From: CALDTK01 sp045110575
GTDB lineage: Bacteria; Bacteroidota; Bacteroidia; Chitinophagales; Saprospiraceae
Length of the DNA stretch: 64,000 nucleotides
NCBI GenBank assembly: GCA_045110575.1
Contig: JBGCGF010000011.1
Span: 4,773 to 68,772, forward strand
Direction of reading: 5' to 3'
Positions 59,117 to 64,000 of the stretch are shown here, one piece after another. Below the pieces are notes generated by a model. That model searched no databases. It was not told the origin of the DNA and saw nothing but the letters and a program-made list of their open reading frames with translations. The first letter of the stretch is position 1, and the number at the start of each line of letters is the position of its first letter. Both the position numbers and the translations under genes were made by a program.

Positions 59117-61303
59117 ATGTCTAAAGTGAAAACCTCCGTCAATCGCCGTTCTTTTCTCAAGGCTTCGGCACTTACAGGTGGCGGGATGCTGCTTGGTTTT
59201 AGCTGGTTGGCTTCTTGCAAACCGACGCCAGAGCAGGTGTTGGCAATGCCCAAGGAGTGGTTTGACATGAATGGTTTTTTGAAGATTGGCGACAATGGGC
59301 GAGTAACGATCCAGTCTCCGAATCCAGAGATCGGACAGAACGTCAAGACCTCTATGCCGATGATCGTTGCCGAGGAACTGGACATCGATTGGAAGCAGGT
59401 TATCGTAGAACAAGCGCCTCTCAATACGGCGATTTTCAAGCGACAATTGGCAGGTGGAAGTCAGTCGATTCGACAAGGCTGGGATAGTCTTCGTATGGCA
59501 GGAGGAACGGCGCGTCATCTGTTAAAGCAAGCTGCAGCCAATGCCTGGGAAGTCCCTTTTGAGGAAGTGACGACAAGCTTGGGTGTTCTTTCTCATACGC
59601 CTTCCGGCAAAACCGCAGGCTACGGTGAAATGGCCGCTGCCGCAGCACTGCTTGAAGTGCCAGAAGAAATAGAACTCAAAAAAGCAAAGGACTTCGGAAT
59701 CATCGGAACATCGCGTAAAAACGTAGATGCTAAGAAGATCGTAACCGGAAAACCACTCTTCGGTATCGACTATCAAGTCGACGGGATGCTCACTGCCTCG
59801 ATCGTACACGCGCCAGCGTTCGGGATGCGCCTGAAGTCATCCAACCTAGAAGATGCTAAGGCGATGCCTGGGGTGAAAGATGTGTTCGTCATTGATACTT
59901 ATCCAGAGGGCATGGACAAGCAGTGGTGTGATACCGATGCATATCCAGAACTGGTTGTGGTTGTCGGAGCATCGACGTGGCAAGTCATGCAGGCCAAGAA
60001 GGCACTCAAGCTTGAATGGGAGTCCGCAGTAGACCTTGAAAATACAGCTGACCATATTCGTCGCATGAACGAAGAAGGGGCGGCAATAGCTCGAGTCGCT
60101 CGAAAGGACGGTGATGTTGACGCAGGTTTTGCGAAAGCAGTAAAAACTATAGAACGCACCTATACTGCTCCATTTCTTGCGCACAATTGCATGGAGCCGA
60201 TGAACTTCTTCGCCAACGTAACAGCGGACAAAGCGGAACTCGTCGGTCCTGTCCAGACACCTGAGTTTATGGAGAAGAGTATAGCTGCTCGACTCGGAAT
60301 GACATTAGAACAGGTAGACCTCCAAATGACGCGCATGGGTGGTGGCTTCGGCCGTCGACTGTACGGTCACTTCGTAGTAGAAGCAGCGGTCATCTCTCAG
60401 AAGATGGGCGCGCCCGTTAAGCTTATTTATTCTCGTGAAGACGACATGACCTTTGGTACCTACCGTCCAGCATACCACGCGTATTACAAAGCAGGTCTTG
60501 ATGCGGATAATAACGTTGTGGCTTTTCATGTAAGAGCTGGAGGGATTCCCGAAAGTCCGTTGGCGGCCAACCGTTTTCCAGCAGGCGCAATCGATAACTA
60601 CCTCGCAGAAGAATGGGCACTTGACTCGAACATAACGACCGGTGCGTTCCGTGCTCCACGCTCCAACTTTATCGCAGGTGCAGAGCAGTCTTTCCTTGAC
60701 GAAGTAGCTGAAGCTGCAGGCAAAGATCCAATCGACTTCCGCGTTGAGTTGCTCGAACGTGCAGAGAAGAATCCAGTCGGCGAAAAGAACGACTACGAGG
60801 CACCGCGCTATGCGGAGGTACTCCGTGTCATCAAAGAAAAAGCAGGTACACCAGCCGATGGTATTGCACGTGGCGTGTCGGCGTACTACTGCCACAATTC
60901 GTACGTCGCCAATGTGCTAGACATGACGGTGCAAGACGTGAAACCTGTGGTCGAAAAAGTATTTGCGGTCGTGGACTGTGGTATCGTCGTCAATCCCGAT
61001 GCGGCCACCAACATGGTTGAAGGAGGTACGGTCGATGGTATCGGTCACGCACTCTACAGTGGACTTACCTTCAAAGACGGCGTACCTGAGCAAACTAACT
61101 TCGACAAGTACCGACTCATCCGCCATCGTGAAGCACCGAAGTCTATCGAGGTTCATTTCATTGACAACGGTATCGACCCTACTGGACTTGGCGAACCACC
61201 ATTCCCTCCAATCATGGGTGCGGTAGCCAATGCGTTGTACAAGGCAACGGGCAAGCGCTTTTATGACCAGCCGTATGTACGGGAAGTAGGGGTGTTGGGG
61301 TAG
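59117..61303 (+). CDS. Molybdopterin-binding subunit of a xanthine dehydrogenase-family enzyme (IorB-type)
   Basis: The protein has 728 residues. A twin-arginine signal NRRSFLKASALTGGGMLLGF (Arg10-Arg11) indicates export with folded cofactor. Family landmarks: GQNVKTSMPMIVAEELDIDW, AGGSQSIRQGWDSLR, APFLAHNCMEPMNFFA, RMGGGFGRRLYGHFVVEAA, NITTGAFRAPRSNFIAG and, at the end, GLGEPPFPPIMGAVANAL, which holds the catalytic Glu. It should hydroxylate a heterocycle or oxidise an aldehyde in the periplasm. The substrate is unknown. A MocA-like gene lies upstream in the window and would make the needed cofactor form. Confidence 0.94.
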   Translation: MSKVKTSVNRRSFLKASALTGGGMLLGFSWLASCKPTPEQVLAMPKEWFDMNGFLKIGDNGRVTIQSPNPEIGQNVKTSMPMIVAEELDIDWKQVIVEQAPLNTAIFKRQLAGGSQSIRQGWDSLRMAGGTARHLLKQAAANAWEVPFEEVTTSLGVLSHTPSGKTAGYGEMAAAAALLEVPEEIELKKAKDFGIIGTSRKNVDAKKIVTGKPLFGIDYQVDGMLTASIVHAPAFGMRLKSSNLEDAKAMPGVKDVFVIDTYPEGMDKQWCDTDAYPELVVVVGASTWQVMQAKKALKLEWESAVDLENTADHIRRMNEEGAAIARVARKDGDVDAGFAKAVKTIERTYTAPFLAHNCMEPMNFFANVTADKAELVGPVQTPEFMEKSIAARLGMTLEQVDLQMTRMGGGFGRRLYGHFVVEAAVISQKMGAPVKLIYSREDDMTFGTYRPAYHAYYKAGLDADNNVVAFHVRAGGIPESPLAANRFPAGAIDNYLAEEWALDSNITTGAFRAPRSNFIAGAEQSFLDEVAEAAGKDPIDFRVELLERAEKNPVGEKNDYEAPRYAEVLRVIKEKAGTPADGIARGVSAYYCHNSYVANVLDMTVQDVKPVVEKVFAVVDCGIVVNPDAATNMVEGGTVDGIGHALYSGLTFKDGVPEQTNFDKYRLIRHREAPKSIEVHFIDNGIDPTGLGEPPFPPIMGAVANALYKATGKRFYDQPYVREVGVLG

Positions 61304-61304
61304 T

Positions 61305-61327
61305 CCTGCGGATTGTCAATCCGCAGG
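61305..61327. repeat. Perfect hairpin after the hydroxylase genes
   Basis: CCTGCGGATTG (61305-61315) and CAATCCGCAGG (61317-61327) form an 11-bp stem. There is no T-run. The remaining gap to 61458 shows no gene. Confidence 0.55.
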
Positions 61328-61457
61328 CCTGCCCCCTATTCCTGCCCGTTCCTTCCCTGCCACTTACCAATACTTCCCCGCCAGGCAACCTCTGGTTAGA
61401 ATTGAGCATATCTATGTTGAACCAAGCGCAGAACACGCGCTGTCAACTAGACTTCTT

Positions 61458-62138
61458 ATGTTTCGATTTCTGTTTCTTTCCTTCGCCTTTACCCAGCTGG
61501 TAGCCTGCATTGGCACTGACTTGGTAGAGGATTTTGTCGAACCCGAACTGCGCATCAACGCAGCTCCGGATACCATTGGTTTTGGCGAAAGCTTTCAATT
61601 CACAGCTACCTACTTGAATAACGTAGGACAGGTTGAGGAATTTGAAACGACGTGGTCGTCTACAGATCCAACGGTCATCGAAATTGATACAGAAGGGCTG
61701 GCTCTGGCGCGGGCTGCAGGATCAACAATCATCACTTCTAGTGTCGAAGTCGACGGTGTTACCGTAGAGGATGAAATCGAAGTTGCTGTCGGTGCAGAGA
61801 CCGTGATCGTCGTGAACGAGACCAGAAGCGGAGACATTAGCACCACAAGTAGTTATCGCTTAACGGGTGGCTTTGAGGTCAGCGAAATAAGTGGAGGGAT
61901 TCGGATTGATGTCATGGAAGACTATCAAGCTTCAACGGCGTTGCCAGGCCTATTCATTTACCTGACCAATAACCCCAGCACTACTTCAGGTGCACTTGAA
62001 ATCGGCCCTGTGCAGGTTTTTAATGGTGCTCACTTCTATGAAGTAGATGGCGCAACCATCGACCAATACAGTCACCTTCTTTACTTCTGCAAGCCATTCA
62101 ACGTCAAGGTTGGAGATGGTGAATTCAAAGCTCAATAA
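61458..62138 (+). CDS. Lipoprotein with Ig-like (BIG2) and DM13 domains
   Basis: The protein has 226 residues. The lipoprotein signal ends LVAC (Cys17). Residues about 30-115 form a BIG2-type Ig domain (PDTIGFGESFQFTATY, TTWSSTDPTVIEID, LARAAGSTIITSSVEVDG). The C-terminal ~100 residues fit DM13: TSSYRLTGGFEVSEISGGIRI, ALPGLFIYLTNNPS and YSHLLYFCKPFNVKVG, with a conserved Cys in YFCKPF. DM13 is proposed to take part in redox or copper-related electron transfer. It is 2 bases upstream of the outer-membrane protein gene, so the two work together. The 14-bp motif (61579) encodes GFGES. Confidence 0.82.
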   Translation: MFRFLFLSFAFTQLVACIGTDLVEDFVEPELRINAAPDTIGFGESFQFTATYLNNVGQVEEFETTWSSTDPTVIEIDTEGLALARAAGSTIITSSVEVDGVTVEDEIEVAVGAETVIVVNETRSGDISTTSSYRLTGGFEVSEISGGIRIDVMEDYQASTALPGLFIYLTNNPSTTSGALEIGPVQVFNGAHFYEVDGATIDQYSHLLYFCKPFNVKVGDGEFKAQ

Positions 62139-62140
62139 TT

Positions 62141-63010
62141 ATGAAAAAGTTACTTTTTCTCGCCGTTCTTCTCCTTCCTGTTTTAGCGCAAGCTGGTGGA
62201 CCATGGCCTCAAAAGAAAGGCGATTCATACGTGAAGCTTTCTGAGTGGTGGGTGAGCTTTGATCGTCACTATACTGATGCAGGGCTTACCGATCCAAACG
62301 TGACAACAGGTATTTACAACACCTTTTTGTACGCCGAATATGGTTTCACAGATCGCCTGACCGGAATCGCGAACGTCAACCTGTTTGGCCGTAATACGAT
62401 GAATGAATTGCAGTCTGCAACTACTTCTGAGATAATCGTTCCCGGTGAAGCCTTGAATTCTTTCGGTGATGTAGATCTTGCTTTAAAGTATGGTCTCACT
62501 CCAAGCGGTAGCGCATGGCCAGTCTCGGTGACGGTTCTCTTCGGTGTACCAACCGGCAATGCAAGTGGAGGTGTAGCTGGCAACCTGCAGACGGGTGATG
62601 GAGAGTTTAATCAACTACTTCGTTTTGATGCAGGTCACGGCTTTAAGCTTTTCAGCAAAACCGATGCGTATGCCACCGTCTACGCTGGAGTGAATAACCG
62701 TAGTAGAGGCTTCAGTGAAGAACTTCGACTTGGTGCTGAAACAGGAGTTCAATTGTTGAATAAAAAACTCTGGATTATTGGACGACTAGATGTCGTTGAA
62801 AGCTTCAAGAACGGAGAAACCTCAAGTTCAATTAATAGCACGAGTATCTTTGCAAATAATACCGAGTTTGTAAGTATTGGGGCAGAGTTGAATTACTACC
62901 TCACTCCTAAGCTTGGAATTAGTGCAGGGGTTGCAGGAGCTGTACGCGGCGAGATTATCGCAGCGGCTCCTAGCTATTCGGTTGGGGTATTTTTGGACTT
63001 GAAGAAGTAG
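62141..63010 (+). CDS. Outer-membrane beta-barrel protein
   Basis: The protein has 289 residues. Its signal peptide (KLLFLAVLLLPVLAQAGG) is followed by alternating beta strands: YNTFLYAEYGFTDRLTGIANVNLFG, GDVDLALKYGLTP, VSVTVLFGVPTGNAS, TDAYATVYAGVNNRSRGF, and the end SYSVGVFLDLKK with a terminal aromatic/hydrophobic strand. The pattern fits small barrels such as the putative phenol-pathway MetA-like transporters, but I cannot fix the family. It is co-transcribed with the DM13 lipoprotein gene. Confidence 0.78.
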   Translation: MKKLLFLAVLLLPVLAQAGGPWPQKKGDSYVKLSEWWVSFDRHYTDAGLTDPNVTTGIYNTFLYAEYGFTDRLTGIANVNLFGRNTMNELQSATTSEIIVPGEALNSFGDVDLALKYGLTPSGSAWPVSVTVLFGVPTGNASGGVAGNLQTGDGEFNQLLRFDAGHGFKLFSKTDAYATVYAGVNNRSRGFSEELRLGAETGVQLLNKKLWIIGRLDVVESFKNGETSSSINSTSIFANNTEFVSIGAELNYYLTPKLGISAGVAGAVRGEIIAAAPSYSVGVFLDLKK

Positions 63011-63060
63011 GATAGTTAAAGTGGTGGCTTCCGTGCTCTGCGCGGGCCGCTTTAACTATC
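63011..63060. repeat. Long hairpin between convergent genes
   Basis: GATAGTTAAAG (63011-63021) pairs with CTTTAACTATC (63050-63060), with further GC pairing inside (GGCTTCCGTGCTCTGCGCGGGCC). The inner part resembles the end of family D. It is a possible transcription end for both neighbours. Confidence 0.6.
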
Positions 63061-63092
63061 CGGCTTCCTGTAGATGAAGATGAGTTGCATTC

Positions 63093-63854
63093 CTACTGTA
63101 TAACAATACGCTTAGAGCTAAGCTGATTATTATCCATTCGAATAGCCAAATTGTATATGCCTTTCGGCACATCAAAAGTTAACTTTTCCCCTGTACTTGG
63201 TCGCTCCCAAGTTTTGACTACTTGTCCCAAGTTCGACACTAAGCTTACAGAAGAAATGGGAGTATCAGATTGATCTTCGATGGTTATCCAGCCGTTACTA
63301 GGATTTGGGTAAACGTTGATATGATTTTCGGGTGGAGTTAAAGTAGATGATGATTGGAAATCAAGCTTGACAATAGAATATTTACGGTTATAGGATGCAG
63401 TGGTGTTTCCTGTATTTGTTGTGAAATATGCATTGCTATCTACGGAGTATTGATAAGAATTTTGGAAAATACCTGTTGTGAAGTACTCACCTAGTGGCTG
63501 GAGTTGATCATCAACAAAGAGGAGTGCTCTGCGTTCTGGAGTGCCTGGGATGTAGGCGAAATATGCGAATGAAGCTTCTCCGAAAGTTTCGCCAGCTTCA
63601 TGTATCAATGCAGTAGGGTAGCCATAGCTAATGCCGTTTTTGACTATGCTGAAAGGAATCACTCCTAAACTATCATAAGTGATTGCACTATAGTAAGGGG
63701 TTGTAGATCTTGATGTATCGGCATAGTTGAAAAGTAAAACATCTTGACCTCTAAACATACCTCTGTCTATACGTGAGTCTGGGAAGTCAATGAAATTTAA
63801 AGTTTCCTTATCTATGTAATGATTTTTTTTGACTCCTGATATTAGAGAGCACAC
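63093..63854 (-). pseudogene. T9SS-sorted surface protein lacking its 5' part
   Basis: 253 residues are read from a GTG at 63854. There is no signal peptide. The frame stays open to about 63936 with no ATG and encodes sequence (LNLGNFYSRSSF, HCFGQVCSLISG) that does not look like an export signal. The C-terminus is a clear T9SS domain: INVYPNPSNGWITIEDQSD, SLVSNLGQVVKTWERP, PKGIYNLAIR and a final RIVIQ. A sorting tail without a signal peptide points to loss of the 5' end, probably through the event that placed the divergent frame at 63954. The gene is AT-rich like the other T9SS genes of the window. Confidence 0.6.
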
Positions 63855-63953
63855 CTGTCCAAAACAATGATTTGACTGAGCGTATTTGAAAGATGAGCGC
63901 GAGTAGAAGTTCCCTAAGTTTAGGGTGTTATCACCTCACACCTCGCGCTCACC

Positions 63954-64000
63954 ATGAAAGTAAGTCTTCTTTGCCAATTACTTGGCGTAATAGATAGAGA
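63954..64000 (+). CDS. Start of an unidentified gene cut by window end
   Basis: An ATG at 63954 opens a frame that stays open to the window end (MKVSLLCQLLGVIDRE). The opening loosely resembles N-termini of IS4-type transposases, and a near-perfect palindrome CCCTAAGTTTAGGG (63912-63925) precedes it, as might an insertion-sequence end. With 15 codons visible this is only a suggestion. Confidence 0.3.
   Translation, partial: MKVSLLCQLLGVIDR

Larger units (their letters stand above)
1176..61592. repeat. Interspersed 14-bp sequence GCTTTCGCCAAAAC (18 exact copies)
   Basis: Exact copies start at: 1176, 11171, 16461, 22435, 34943, 36516, 38299, 40967, 44359, 50647 and 53825 in this orientation, and 16525, 20302, 28653, 35198, 50843, 52620 and 61579 as the reverse complement. 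Near copies include 13411, 17246, 28053, 29276, 30584, 36273, 38400, 45294, 53908, 54082 and 60125. All exact copies but the one at 22435 are inside genes or a pseudogene, in more than one reading frame, so protein sequence does not explain them. The span given covers first to last copy. Confidence 0.9.

Overview
The window looks like a chromosomal segment from a marine-type Bacteroidota, most like the Saprospiria (Lewinella-like) group. The reasons are several proteins with type IX secretion (T9SS) C-terminal sorting tails, a SusC/SusD outer-membrane pair, LytTR and HisKA_2 signalling proteins, DUF2853 and DUF6438 proteins, and A-rich leaders without strong Shine-Dalgarno sites. The genus is an inference. 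No rRNA, tRNA or CRISPR array was seen. Much of the intergenic space carries short hairpin repeat families.

Layout. 1-8.7 kb: a histidine kinase tail cut by the window edge, a murein endopeptidase gene interrupted by an in-frame TGA, a T9SS protein, a GH16 glucanase, a hybrid-type sensor kinase, a DUF6438 lipoprotein and an M43 metalloprotease. 9-15 kb: an M14 carboxypeptidase divergent from mreC-mreD-mrdA (cell shape). 15-23.7 kb: a membrane protein between two copies of an 88-bp inverted-repeat element, a DinB/Crp pair, rpoN, DUF2853, a hydrolase, an M23 peptidase and a sterol-desaturase-family enzyme. 23.7-26.2 kb: an AT-rich T9SS orphan between direct repeats. 26.2-35.6 kb: a minus-strand arsenosugar-type operon (DUF2064 transferase, SusC, SusD, Na+/solute symporter, phosphoesterase-peroxidase fusion, ArsS radical SAM). 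35.7-38.5 kb: hisB, then a small Cys-rich secreted peptide followed 9 bp later by a DUF692/MNIO enzyme, which is a candidate RiPP-like system. 38.6-44.8 kb: a LytTR two-component pair and a tandem pair of histidine kinases without a regulator. 44.8-54.3 kb: sugar isomerase, two NAD-binding proteins, a second DinB/Crp pair, HipA-like plus DUF3037, GNAT, TfoX-like, and an NTPase-membrane protein-MocA run. 54.5-64 kb: PQQ-like propeller protein, a three-gene TIGR04255 module, a molybdenum hydroxylase (2Fe-2S plus Mo subunit), a DM13 lipoprotein with an outer-membrane protein, and a 5'-truncated T9SS gene at the right edge.

Three points stand out. First, the peptide plus MNIO pair at 37.2-38.5 kb. 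Second, the arsenosugar-type locus, extended by a TonB-dependent uptake pair and by a gene fusion that carries an 81-bp in-frame tandem repeat. Third, a 14-bp sequence, GCTTTCGCCAAAAC, that I find 18 times exactly (both orientations, mostly inside genes and in different reading frames), plus about a dozen near copies. All functional calls rest on reading motifs by eye. No search was run.
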